Below, in pieces: positions 44,028 to 52,360 of a stretch of 64,000 bases of DNA (positions within the stretch are counted from its first letter, which is position 1; each line of letters opens with the position of its first letter). This DNA comes from CALKWS01 sp051020515 (GTDB lineage: Bacteria > Actinomycetota > Actinomycetes > Actinomycetales > Beutenbergiaceae), in the NCBI RefSeq assembly GCF_051020515.1, contig NZ_CP194857.1, positions 1,488,001 through 1,552,000 on the forward strand, read 5' to 3'. The notes under the pieces are model-generated. The model ran no database searches. It was not told the DNA's origin and saw only the letters and a list, made by a program, of their open reading frames with translations. The position numbers and the translations under genes were made by a program.

Positions 44028-45140
44028 ATGCCGGAGAAACCACCCAGTCCCGTGACTTCGGAGATCGGCGGGGTGCGGCTGCGTGCCGCGCTGGAGGATC
44101 TGCCGCACTACGTGCCCGGGGCCGGCGGATCCAACGCCTCGGTCTTCAAGCTCTCCTCCAACGAACTCCCGGGGCACATGCTGCCGGCGGTGACCGCAGC
44201 GGTGATCGATGCCGCCGAGGACGCGAACCGGTACCCGCAGATGTACGCCGACCGGCTCACCGAGGCGATCGCGGACCGACACGACCTGATGGTCGATCAG
44301 GTGCTGGTGGGGAACGGCTCGGTGGCGCTGATCGAACTCCTGCTGCGATCAATGTGCGCCGACGGCGATCAGGTGGTCTATCCCTGGCGATCCTTCGAGG
44401 CCTACCCGATCCTGGTGCAGGTCACCGGGGCCGACGGGGTGCAGGTGCCGCTGCGGGCCGACGGCGGTCATGACCTGGCCGCGATGGCGGAGGCCATCAC
44501 CGGGCGTACCCGGGTGGTGCTGCTGTGCAGCCCGAACAACCCCACCTCCGCGGCGATGTCACACGCCGACCTGGTCGCCTTCCTGGACCGGGTCCCCAGG
44601 AACATCATGGTGATCCTGGATGAGGCCTACGTCGACTTCGTACGCAGTCCCGACCCGATCGACTCCGTCCCGCTGCTGCAGAGGTACAAGAACCTCGTCG
44701 TGCTCCGTACGTTCTCGAAAGCCTACGGGCTCGCCGGCTTGCGCGTCGGGTACGCCCTGGCCCGGCGCCGGCTCGTGCGCGCCCTGCGCACCGCGTCCAC
44801 CCCGTTCGGGGTGAACAGTCTGGCTCAGGTCGCCGCGGTGGCCGCGCTGAACCAGCGCGAGGCCGTCTCGGCCGCGGTGGACGAGATCGTCTCCGAGCGG
44901 GACCGGGTCGTCTCGGCGCTGCGGGAGCAGGGCTGGCAGATCCCTGAACCCCAGGGGAACTTCTACTGGTTGCCGGTGGGGGACCGGGCGCTGGCACTGG
45001 CTGAGGACGCCGCCGCGTCGGGCGTGATGGTGCGCCCCTTCGCCGGCCACGGGGTCCGGGTCACCGTGGCAGAGGCCGAGGCCAACGACATCGCGCTGTC
45101 CGTGGCATCGCGCTGGGTCTCTGCGGCAGTCCGGCGCTGA
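44028..45140 (+). CDS. hisC: Aminotransferase class I/II, histidinol-phosphate/aromatic aminotransferase type
   Basis: A PLP-dependent aminotransferase of 370 residues, HisC/Pat subfamily. It has the substrate-binding start FKLSSNELPGHMLPAV, VGNGSVALIELLLR, SPNNPTSAAMSH, the Asp/Tyr pair ILDEAYVDFV, and the PLP lysine in LRTFSKAYGLAGLRVGY. The C-terminal RPFAGHGVRVTV contains the conserved substrate-binding Arg. I chose the ATG at 44028. The gene lies upstream of the bkdABC operon in the same direction; it may act on histidinol phosphate or on aromatic or branched amino acids. The symbol is used loosely; Pat (aromatic aminotransferase) is an equal possibility, because no other his gene is nearby. 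Confidence 0.82.
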   Translation: MPEKPPSPVTSEIGGVRLRAALEDLPHYVPGAGGSNASVFKLSSNELPGHMLPAVTAAVIDAAEDANRYPQMYADRLTEAIADRHDLMVDQVLVGNGSVALIELLLRSMCADGDQVVYPWRSFEAYPILVQVTGADGVQVPLRADGGHDLAAMAEAITGRTRVVLLCSPNNPTSAAMSHADLVAFLDRVPRNIMVILDEAYVDFVRSPDPIDSVPLLQRYKNLVVLRTFSKAYGLAGLRVGYALARRRLVRALRTASTPFGVNSLAQVAAVAALNQREAVSAAVDEIVSERDRVVSALREQGWQIPEPQGNFYWLPVGDRALALAEDAAASGVMVRPFAGHGVRVTVAEAEANDIALSVASRWVSAAVRR

Positions 45141-45212
45141 CGCCACACAGACACTCCGGCTGCTGGAGGAAACCTACAAAACGCTGCTACTTGATTGGGG
45201 AGGATCGCACAG

Positions 45213-45255
45213 CAGCAACCTACGGTTGCGTAGCCTACGCTTGCGTAGGTTGCTG
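45213..45255 (+). promoter_or_regulatory. Nested inverted repeats upstream of bkdABC
   Basis: CAGCAACCTACG (45213-45224) and CGTAGGTTGCTG (45244-45255) are a perfect 12-bp inverted repeat. Inside it GCGTAG-C-CTACGC (45228-45240) is a second perfect palindrome, so the CCTACG/CGTAGG unit occurs four times in 43 bp. Two direct repeats of TTGCGTAG are also present. The block lies 125-167 bp before bkdA. It looks like a multi-site operator for a dimeric regulator; the regulator is not identified, and a hairpin in RNA is also possible. Confidence 0.55.
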
Positions 45256-45294
45256 AGGCCGGATGCCTGGTGTGACCCACCAACCCCCGGCTGA

Positions 45295-45351
45295 TGTACA
45301 CCACTCACACCCCGGATGCGCCACACCCAGGCGCCCCGGGGTGTGTGTACA
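45295..45351 (+). promoter_or_regulatory. Hairpin in the bkd leader
   Basis: CACACCCCGG (45306-45315) and CCGGGGTGTG (45336-45345) pair perfectly, and TGTACA at 45295-45300 and 45346-45351 extends the stem after a 5-base bulge on the left. The hairpin ends 28 bp before the bkdA start codon and 18 bp before its ribosome site, so it could affect translation or be a second protein-binding site. Grid point 45343 lies inside it, so the bases there should be checked first. Confidence 0.4.
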
Positions 45352-45379
45352 ACAGTTAGTCCTCGATCAAGGAGAACCT

Positions 45380-46560
45380 GTGGTCGCCAGCAGTGAGACC
45401 TCTCCGGCACCGGTACCCCATCACACCGAGGACGCCTTCGGCGGCGCCGGCAACCTCGATGCCTCCGCGCACACCGTGCAACTGCTCACCCCAACCGGGG
45501 AGCGCGTGTCCGACCACCGCTACGACCCCCTGGTGGAGCACCTCGACACCGACGCGCTCGCCGGCCTGTACCGGGACATGGTGCTGGCGCGGCGCTTCGA
45601 TGCCGAGGCCACCTCGCTGCAGCGACAGGGCGAACTCGGCCTGTGGCCGCCCTCGCTCGGCCAGGAGGCCGCGCAGATCGGGTCCGGTCGGGCGATGAAC
45701 CCACGCGATTACGCCTTCCCCTCCTACCGCGAGCACGGGGTGGCCTACACCCGCGGACTGGATCTGACCGAGCTGCTGCACCTGTTCCGGGGCCAGGACC
45801 ACGGCGGCTGGGATCCGGCCCGGCACAACTTCCACCTCTACACACGCTGGTGATCGGCTCGCACACCCTGCACGCCACCGGCTATGCGATGGCGATGCAG
45901 CGCGACGGGGACGTGGGCACCGGGGATCCGGACCGCGACCGGGCCGCGGTCGCCTACTTCGGCGACGGCGCGACCTCCCAGGGCGATGTGTACGAGGCGA
46001 TGGTCTTCGCCGCCGTCAACGATGCCCCGGTGGTGTTCTTCTGCCAGAACAACCAGTGGGCGATCTCCGAGCCGGCCACCCGCCAGTCCACGGTGCCACT
46101 GGCCCAGCGGGCCACCGGCGTGGGCATCCCCTCGGTGCGCGTGGACGGTAACGATGTGCTGGCATGCCACGCCGTCACCCTCGAGGCGCTGCGCCGGGCC
46201 AGAGCAGGTGGCGGGCCCACGATGATTGAGGCGGTCACCTACCGGATGGGCGCCCACACCACCTCCGACGATCCCACGCGCTACCGCAGCCGCGCCGAGG
46301 AGGACCTGTGGCGCAGCCGCGACCCGATCGACCGGCTCCGCCTCCTGCTGGAGGCTGAGGGCATCGGTTCGGACTTCTTCACCGAACTGGACCGGGAGGC
46401 CGAGGAACTGGGAGAGCGGTTGCGGGACTACTGCCGATCCCTCGCTCCACCGCCGCCCAGCGCGATGTTCGAGCACGTCTACGCGACCGAGCACCACCTG
46501 GTCACCGCCGACCGGGAGTGGTTCGACACCTACCAGGCCGGATTCGAGGAGGGTCAATGA
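45380..46560 (+). CDS. bkdA: Branched-chain 2-oxo acid dehydrogenase E1 alpha (frame break)
   Basis: The alpha subunit of the thiamine-diphosphate-dependent E1 component, 393 residues once one missing base near 45843 is restored (HLYTTLVIGSHTLHATG). The conserved GLWPPSLGQEAAQIG and FPSYREHGVAYTRG segments precede the ThDP-binding motif YFGDGATSQGDVYEA ... NNQWAIS (GDG-x(n)-NN). RMGAHTTSDDPTRYR is the regulatory loop. It is closer to BkdA than PdhA. The GTG at 45380 follows an AAGGAG site. It is the first gene of bkdABC, overlapping the next gene by ATGA, and oxidatively decarboxylates valine-, leucine- and isoleucine-derived keto acids. Confidence 0.92.
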
Positions 46561-47699
46561 GTACCGGACCCACGTCCCCGCCGGCTGCGGGCACCGAGCA
46601 GCTCCCGCTGGCCAGGGCGATCAACCTCGGCCTGCGTCATGCCTTGGAGCGCGACCCGAAGGTGCTGCTGATGGGGGAGGACATCGGCGCCCTGGGCGGG
46701 GTGTTCCGGGTGACCGACGGGTTGTTGAAGGACTTCGGCGCCAGCCGGGTGGTCGATACCCCGTTGGCCGAGTCCGGCATCGTGGGGACCGCGATCGGGA
46801 TGGCGATGGCCGGCTACCGACCGGTGGTCGAGATCCAGTTCGACGGGTTCGTCTTCCCCGCCTTCGACCAGATCACCACCCAGTTGGCCAAGATGTCCTA
46901 CCGCTCCCGTGGCGCCGTGCAGGTGCCGGTGGTGATCCGGATCCCCTATGGCGGCGGGATCGGGGCGGTGGAACACCACAGCGAATCGCCGGAGGCACTG
47001 TTCGCCCACACTCCCGGGCTGCGGGTGATCAGCCCGGCAACGGCCGGGGACGCCTACGCCATGATCCAGGACGCGATCGCCTGCCCCGACCCGGTGATCT
47101 TCTTCGAACCCAAGGCACGGTACTGGGAGAAGGGCCCGGTGCGCGTGCGTCCACCGGGCCGGACCGGCCCGGGCGGCCAGGACGTCGGCACCGAGCAGTC
47201 CGGCCCGGGCGGCCAGGACCTCGGCACCGAGCAGTCCGGCCCGGGTGCGCACTCCGCGCAGGACGAGCAGCCGCCGTCGGTCTTCGACCCGGGCGCCATC
47301 CAGAACGCCACCGTGGTACGCGAGGGCACCGACATCACCCTGGCCGGGTACGGGCCGACGATGCGCACCATCGTGGCCGCCGCCCAGGCGGCGCAGGAGG
47401 AGGGCACCAGCGCCGAGGTGATCGATCTGCGCTCGGTCTCCCCACTGGACATCGACACCGTGGCCACAAGTGTGCGCAAGACCGGGCGCCTGGTGGTGGT
47501 CCACGAGGCCCCGACCTACTTCGGGGCAGGGGCCGAACTGGCCGCGAGCATCTCGGCCGAGTGCTTCTACCACCTGCAGGCGCCGGTGCTGCGGGTCGGT
47601 GGTTTCCACACCCCCTACCCGGTGGCCAACCTCGAGGAGGACTACCTGCCCGACCTCGACCGCGTCATGCACGCCATCGACGACTCCCTGAGCCACTGA
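46557..47699 (+). CDS. bkdB: Branched-chain 2-oxo acid dehydrogenase E1 beta, with insertion
   Basis: The beta subunit of E1, 380 residues where most relatives have about 325-330. The conserved LMGEDIGALGGVFRVTDGL, TPLAESGIVGTAIGMAMAG, FDGFVFPAFDQI, GGGIGAVEHHSESPEA and FFEPKARYW segments are all present, and the C-terminal swivel-type domain has YGPTMRTIVAAAQ. An insertion of about 50 residues, rich in Gly, Gln, Asp and Pro and containing a 12-residue tandem repeat, lies between the FEPK and SVFDPGA segments. The insertion is in a surface loop and keeps the frame. It overlaps bkdA by 4 nt. Together with bkdA and bkdC it forms the catalytic complex. Confidence 0.93.
   Translation: MSTGPTSPPAAGTEQLPLARAINLGLRHALERDPKVLLMGEDIGALGGVFRVTDGLLKDFGASRVVDTPLAESGIVGTAIGMAMAGYRPVVEIQFDGFVFPAFDQITTQLAKMSYRSRGAVQVPVVIRIPYGGGIGAVEHHSESPEALFAHTPGLRVISPATAGDAYAMIQDAIACPDPVIFFEPKARYWEKGPVRVRPPGRTGPGGQDVGTEQSGPGGQDLGTEQSGPGAHSAQDEQPPSVFDPGAIQNATVVREGTDITLAGYGPTMRTIVAAAQAAQEEGTSAEVIDLRSVSPLDIDTVATSVRKTGRLVVVHEAPTYFGAGAELAASISAECFYHLQAPVLRVGGFHTPYPVANLEEDYLPDLDRVMHAIDDSLSH
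47165..47245 (+). repeat. 36-bp tandem repeat inside bkdB
   Basis: A 36-bp unit begins at 47165 and repeats from 47201 with only one base difference, followed by the first nine bases of a third unit (47237-47245). It encodes GPGGQDVGTEQS and GPGGQDLGTEQS. The repeat stays in frame, so it is a coding minisatellite within the E1 beta linker and probably arose by slippage. It cannot be excluded that some copies were lost or added during assembly. Confidence 0.8.
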
Positions 47700-47738
47700 A
47701 CCTGAACGCTGAACCTGCACACCGAACCAGGAGCCCCG

Positions 47739-49349
47739 ATGCCCCAGTACGTGACATTCGCCCTCCCCGACGTCGGTGAAGGCCTGACCGAGGCCGACAT
47801 CGTGGAGTGGAAGGTCGCCGCCGGTGACCGTGTTCAGGTCAACCAGGACATCGTGGAGATCGAGACCGCCAAGTCGCTGGTCGATCTGCCCTGCCCCTAC
47901 ACCGGCGTGGTCAGCGAGTTGCTGGTGGAGGTGGGGCAGACCGTGGAGGTCGGCGCCGCGATCATCGTGATCGACACCGACCCGGACGGGGAGGCGGCTT
48001 CCGACGACGGCGGTGCCCAGCAAGAAGGCGCCGCGTCTGGTGACGACGCTCGCTCGAGCCGGGGGGTCGGCGAGGCTACCGACGCAGCCGCTGCGCCCGG
48101 CGAGGACACCGGCACGAACGCTGGGGCCGGCGAGGACGCGGCCTCCGGCCAGGGGGCCGGCCAGGACACGGACTCCGGCGGACCGGACGCCAGCGGCACC
48201 GAGGAGCCCAGCGGCGACGTCCTGGTGGGTTACGGCACCAAAGGCGTGCGCACCCGCCGTCGCCGCCGCGCGACCCCCACCTCCACTCCCACCACTCCCC
48301 CCGCCTCCACTCCCACTCCCGCGAGACCGGTCAAGCGCGACCAGGCCAGCCGCGCGCCGGACCGGTCTCAGGGGCGTTCGTCCGGCTTCACGGGGGCCGG
48401 CGCCGGTCTCCCGGGACCGAGCGCCGCGGGCGGTGAGCAGACCGGCCACGTGCTGGCGAAACCGCCGGTGCGCAAACTCGCCAAGGACTTGGGGATCGAC
48501 CTGGCCCGGGTCCCGGGCACCGGCCCGGGCGGAATCATCACGCGCGAGGACGTCGTGGCCGCCCAGGCTCAGGAGGAGGCACGGAGCCTGGCCACCTATC
48601 CCGGCGATGACCAGCCCTGGCTGGATGGGAGCACTGTCTCCGAGGACGGCCGCCAGTCCCGCGTGCCGGTACGCAGCGTGCGCCGGCGCACCGCCGAGGC
48701 GATGGTGACCTCAGCGTTCACCGCCCCGCACGTGACGGTGTTCACCACCGTGGACGTGACCAAGACGATGAAACTCGTGGAACGGCTGCGCGCCGACGCA
48801 GAGTTCGACGGCGTCCGGGTAACACCGCTGCTCATCGCTGCCAAGGCACTGATCCTGGCGATCCAGCGCAACCCCGCGATCAGCGCCGCCTGGGACGAGC
48901 AGGCCCAGGAGATCGTCTACAAGCACTACATCAACCTCGGCATCGCCGCGGCCACACCGCGCGGGCTGGTGGTGCCCAACATCAAGGACGCCCACCGGAT
49001 GAACCTGCACGAGCTGGCGGTGGCGATCGGTGACCTCACCGGCACCGCCCGGGCCGGGAAGACCACCCCGCAGGCGATGAGCGACGGCACGGTGACCATC
49101 ACCAACGTGGGTGTCTTCGGCATCGACACCGGAACCCCGATCCTGAACCCGGGGGAGTCGGCGATCCTGGCCTTCGGCGCGATCGGTCAGCGCCCCTGGG
49201 TGCACAAGGGCAAGCTCAAGGCCCGCTGGGTGACGCAGTTGGCGTTGTCGTTCGACCACCGCCTGGTGGACGGTGAACTGGGTTCGCGCGTCCTGGCCGA
49301 TGTTGCCCGGGTGATGGCGGACCCGACGCAGGGTCTCGTCTGGGGCTGA
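47739..49349 (+). CDS. bkdC: Branched-chain 2-oxo acid dehydrogenase E2 (dihydrolipoamide acyltransferase)
   Basis: The core acyltransferase of the complex, 536 residues. Residues 1-75 are one lipoyl domain with the lipoylated Lys45 in EIETAKSLVDL. A long Ala/Gly/Asp/Pro-rich linker (about 80-215) with a basic TRRRRRATPTST stretch follows, then a subunit-binding domain (PPVRKLAKDLGIDLARVPGTGPGGIITREDV), and the C-terminal catalytic domain ending in SFDHRLVDGELGSRVL, which holds the His and Asp of the acyltransferase site. It transfers branched-chain acyl groups from E1 to CoA. The gene follows bkdB by 39 bp. No E3 gene follows; the lpd at 20.9 kb may serve. Confidence 0.94.
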   Translation: MPQYVTFALPDVGEGLTEADIVEWKVAAGDRVQVNQDIVEIETAKSLVDLPCPYTGVVSELLVEVGQTVEVGAAIIVIDTDPDGEAASDDGGAQQEGAASGDDARSSRGVGEATDAAAAPGEDTGTNAGAGEDAASGQGAGQDTDSGGPDASGTEEPSGDVLVGYGTKGVRTRRRRRATPTSTPTTPPASTPTPARPVKRDQASRAPDRSQGRSSGFTGAGAGLPGPSAAGGEQTGHVLAKPPVRKLAKDLGIDLARVPGTGPGGIITREDVVAAQAQEEARSLATYPGDDQPWLDGSTVSEDGRQSRVPVRSVRRRTAEAMVTSAFTAPHVTVFTTVDVTKTMKLVERLRADAEFDGVRVTPLLIAAKALILAIQRNPAISAAWDEQAQEIVYKHYINLGIAAATPRGLVVPNIKDAHRMNLHELAVAIGDLTGTARAGKTTPQAMSDGTVTITNVGVFGIDTGTPILNPGESAILAFGAIGQRPWVHKGKLKARWVTQLALSFDHRLVDGELGSRVLADVARVMADPTQGLVWG

Positions 49350-49391
49350 GCGGACCGACGAGGAGCGGCTGCGTGCTCATCGGTGCCGATC

Positions 49392-50047
49392 TCAGTCGTC
49401 GTAGAGCCCGGCTCGGTGAGCGAGGATCGCCAGTTCGGTACGGTCGCGGGCATCCAACTTGGTCAGGATCCGGCTGACGTAGGTCCGGGCGGTGGCGTGA
49501 CTGAGGTAGAGGTCAGCGGCGATCTCGCGGTTGGTCCGGCCGTGGGCGATCTTGGTGAGTACCTCGACCTCCCGCTCGGTCAGGCTGGACAGGTCCACCT
49601 GGTCGGCGGCGGGGCCCGGCGTGGCCGCGATGTGCGCCATCACCTTGCGGGTGACCTGCGGGGAGAGCAGGTTCTCCCCCTGGGCGACCGCGTGCACCGC
49701 GCGGCGCAGGTCTGCGGAGGATGTGTCCTTGAGCAGGTACCCGGCGGCCCCGACGCGGACGGCGGCGAGAATGTCCTCGTCGTCATCGAAAGTGGTCAGG
49801 ATGAGCACCCGGGTGCTGCTCAGTTCCGGGTCGGCGCAGATGGTGTGCGGGTGGCCTCGATGCCGTTCATCGCCGGCATCTGCAGGTCCATCAGGACCAC
49901 GTCGGGTCGGTGGCGATGGACCGCCCGGATCGCGCTGTGCCCGTCGCCGGTCTCGGCCACCACCTCGATCCGCGGGTCGAGGCTCAGGAGGGTGCGCAGA
50001 CCCGTGCGGACCAGTTCCTGGTCATCAGCCAGCAGTACAGAGATCAT
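49392..50047 (-). CDS. Response regulator, NarL/LuxR family (frame break)
   Basis: A 218-residue response regulator after restoring one missing base near 49845 (GIEATRT then an ICADPE-type helix). The receiver domain begins MISVLLADDQELVRTGLRTLL, with the phosphorylated Asp54 in VVLMDLQMPAMNG and the conserved Lys in GYLLKDTSSADL. The LuxR-type DNA-binding domain is LTEREVEVLTKIAHGRTNREIA, followed by DLYLSHATARTYVSRIL. It pairs with the sensor kinase immediately upstream (ATGA overlap). It is the LiaR/DesR type; the divergent membrane-protein genes are its most likely targets. Confidence 0.93.
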
Positions 50048-51255
50048 CGGGTCCCTCCGACCCGGCCGTCCGGGTCCGGCCGGGTGGGAGGGTAGTCGAG
50101 CGGCAGGTGAGCCCGGACCACGAACCCGTTGTCCTCCTGCTGTGCCGTGAGGTGCCCGCCGACGTTCACGGCCCGTTCCCGCATACCCCGGATTCCGTAG
50201 CCGGGCCCGCCCGCGCCGGTGTCGGCCCGACGCGACGGCCCGGAGTCGCAGATGACGATCCGTACCTGCCCGTCTCCGGTGGTGACCGCTATCCGGGCGG
50301 CATCGGCCTCCGAGTGCTTGACCACGTTCGTCAGGGATTCCTGGATGATCCGGTAGGCGGTGGCCTCCAGGTGCCGCGGGAGCTCGCCGGGCAGGGTGAT
50401 CTCAGTGTCGACGTCGATCGGCAGGTGAGCCAGCAGCGAGCGCTGCAGATCGACGAGTGTCGCCGGCGCGGGGCTCGGTTCCCGCCGCTGCAAGGTGCGC
50501 ACCGTACGGCGCAGTTCGCTCATCATCGCCCCGTTGGTCTTCTGCACCACCTCCAGAGCGTCGCGGGCGGTCTCCGGGTGCGTGACCATGGACTCCCGCG
50601 CGATGTTGGTGTGCATCGAGATCACCGTGCCCTGGTGACCCAGGGAGTCGTGCAGTTCCCGTGCGATATCCGCGCGCTCGGTGGTGATGGCGGCCTGCGC
50701 CAGGGCGCGCTCACGCTCCTCGGTGGCCCACAGCAGCCGGGCGGAGTTCTCCCGCAACTGGTTGCGCAGCCGTAGACCGGTGCCCAGTGCGATCGCTGCG
50801 GCCATCAGCAGCACATCGTTGGCGAGTTCATAGCCGACCAGCAGCAACGCCACGTCCTGCCCTTCGGCCAGCCGCACACCGTAGCCGACCACGAGCAGCA
50901 GGCCGGCCGCGCCGATGGCCCACCACCCCCTGCCGAACTCGGCGGCCGAGAACAGCGCTGCGACCGCCGGAACACTGAGGCCGACGACCGGGTAGCCGGC
51001 GGCGTAGTAGATGAACAGGCTGAGGACCGTGATGCCCAGGACCACCAGCGGCCGGCGCCGGCGCACTAGCATCAACGAGCCGAGCATCAGCGCCCACAGG
51101 TAGGGCACCACCTGGGGACCGCGGTCGCTGCCCAGGTTCGCGCTGATCATGGCGGCCAGGGTGGCGAACAAGGAGATGGCCAGCACCGTATCGAGCAGCC
51201 AGCCCTGCACCGCCGAATAGCGGGCGTCCACCTGCGCAGCGCGCGTCGGGAACAT
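50044..51255 (-). CDS. Sensor histidine kinase, NarX/LiaS-like (HisKA_3)
   Basis: A sensor kinase of 403 residues. The first 165 residues form about five or six membrane helices with no periplasmic domain, which suggests sensing within the membrane. The dimerisation domain has the phosphorylated His202 in RADIARELHDSLGHQGTVISMH (HisKA_3 type), and the ATPase domain has RIIQESLTNVVKHSEA (N box) and GPGYGIRGMRERA (G box). It phosphorylates the NarL-type regulator encoded immediately downstream with a 4-nt overlap. The start is the ATG at 51255. The architecture resembles LiaS/DesK, which respond to membrane stress, although the ligand here is unknown. Confidence 0.92.
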   Translation of the reverse strand: MFPTRAAQVDARYSAVQGWLLDTVLAISLFATLAAMISANLGSDRGPQVVPYLWALMLGSLMLVRRRRPLVVLGITVLSLFIYYAAGYPVVGLSVPAVAALFSAAEFGRGWWAIGAAGLLLVVGYGVRLAEGQDVALLLVGYELANDVLLMAAAIALGTGLRLRNQLRENSARLLWATEERERALAQAAITTERADIARELHDSLGHQGTVISMHTNIARESMVTHPETARDALEVVQKTNGAMMSELRRTVRTLQRREPSPAPATLVDLQRSLLAHLPIDVDTEITLPGELPRHLEATAYRIIQESLTNVVKHSEADAARIAVTTGDGQVRIVICDSGPSRRADTGAGGPGYGIRGMRERAVNVGGHLTAQQEDNGFVVRAHLPLDYPPTRPDPDGRVGGTR

Positions 51256-51389
51256 CGCTTTAGTGTAGGCAGGCAGGACGTCGGCGGTGAAGTCGCCGCC
51301 GGGCGACGCCGGCAGTCGCCGCCCTGCGACATCGAACCGCGACGCTGGGCGGATGCGGCCCCGGGAAGGAGGTTCCTAGCGTTGCGGAT

Positions 51390-51842
51390 ATGAGACACAT
51401 CGACTCGCCTTCGCCCCCCGAGAACCAAGCCACGGCATCACCGTCCCGGGCGCAGCGGCTGCACTGGCCCCTGATCCTGCTCCTGGGCGCGGTCGCCCTG
51501 ACCCGGCCGCTGCTGCACATCACCGGTGTGATCGGTGGTCCTGTTCCGTCCGGGCCGCTACCGGTGCTGGCCGTCACGGCCGCGATTACGGCGGTGTGGG
51601 TCGCCGCGGTACTCCTCGCCGGTGTCGAGCGTCCCTTCGTGACGGTGATTCTCGCGGCCCTCAGTTACGCACTGATGAGCATGATCCTGTCCGCCATCCT
51701 CTCCCCGATCCTGCTCGGTGAGTTCCAGGGCCCGCTGGCCAATCCGCTGGCGATCGGACCGATGCTGATCACCAATGCCCTCTGGGGGGCGATCGCCGGG
51801 GGCATCGCGCTGGGTCTGCGTCGGATGGGGGTGCGGCGATGA
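51390..51842 (+). CDS. Hypothetical four-helix membrane protein
   Basis: A 150-residue protein with a short, charged N-terminus and four hydrophobic segments (LHWPLILLLGAVALTRPLLH, PVLAVTAAITAVWVAAVLLAG, VTVILAALSYALMSMILSAIL, NALWGAIAGGIALGLRRMG). No family was recognised. It is divergent from the histidine kinase gene and overlaps the next gene by ATGA, so the two are coupled and probably under control of the adjacent two-component system. The start is ATG 51390; it is not interrupted. Confidence 0.6.
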   Translation: MRHIDSPSPPENQATASPSRAQRLHWPLILLLGAVALTRPLLHITGVIGGPVPSGPLPVLAVTAAITAVWVAAVLLAGVERPFVTVILAALSYALMSMILSAILSPILLGEFQGPLANPLAIGPMLITNALWGAIAGGIALGLRRMGVRR

Positions 51843-52345
51843 AAAACGCCGAGTGTGTCTCCTTCGTCGCAGTCCTGACCTATACCTGGCTGCAGATCAT
51901 GCTCTTCGGTGGCCTGGTGGCCGAGACTCTCCTTGTCTACCCGAACGTGTTCGCCGACATCCCGCGTTCGTTCGAGGCCACGATGGAGTTCATGCAGGTC
52001 ACCGATCCCGGGCTGCTCTTCCCCCCGTTCGGGGCGGCGACCATCCTCGTCGGCCTCATTGCCCTGGTCCTGGTCTGGCGCACCAGGGCGGTGCGGTACT
52101 TGCTCGCTTCCAGCCTGGCCGCCTTCGGCCTGGGCAACGCCCTGTTCTCGGTACTGTTCGCCTGGCCGCGCAACGTCATCATGTTCGAGGAAGGTGCGCA
52201 GGTGCACTCGGTGTCCTACCTGGAGCAGATCGCCCAGGAGTTCGTGCTCGGGCACTGGGTGCGGCTGGTGGCGTCACTGATCACCGCGATCCTGGCGGGG
52301 GCCGGTTTCCTCACGCTGTCTCGCCGCCGGCTCACCGCCGGGTAG
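51839..52345 (+). CDS. Hypothetical membrane protein, DUF1772-like layout
   Basis: A 168-residue membrane protein with four hydrophobic segments and a large loop after the first (YPNVFADIPRSFEATMEFMQVTD). The overall layout, a helix followed by a short loop, PNVF and a pattern of acidic residues, recalls DUF1772/anthrone-oxygenase-like proteins, but the match is loose. The start at ATG 51839 overlaps the previous stop, so the two membrane proteins form a coupled pair. The pair is divergent from the two-component system, which suggests that it is a target. No function is proposed. Confidence 0.55.
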   Translation: MKNAECVSFVAVLTYTWLQIMLFGGLVAETLLVYPNVFADIPRSFEATMEFMQVTDPGLLFPPFGAATILVGLIALVLVWRTRAVRYLLASSLAAFGLGNALFSVLFAWPRNVIMFEEGAQVHSVSYLEQIAQEFVLGHWVRLVASLITAILAGAGFLTLSRRRLTAG

Positions 52346-52360
52346 GCGAATCCGGTTCCC

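Noticed and set aside
47165..47245. CRISPR or other repeat array
   Set aside because: The 36-bp units are adjacent, without spacers, and in frame inside bkdB; they encode a repeated 12-residue linker.
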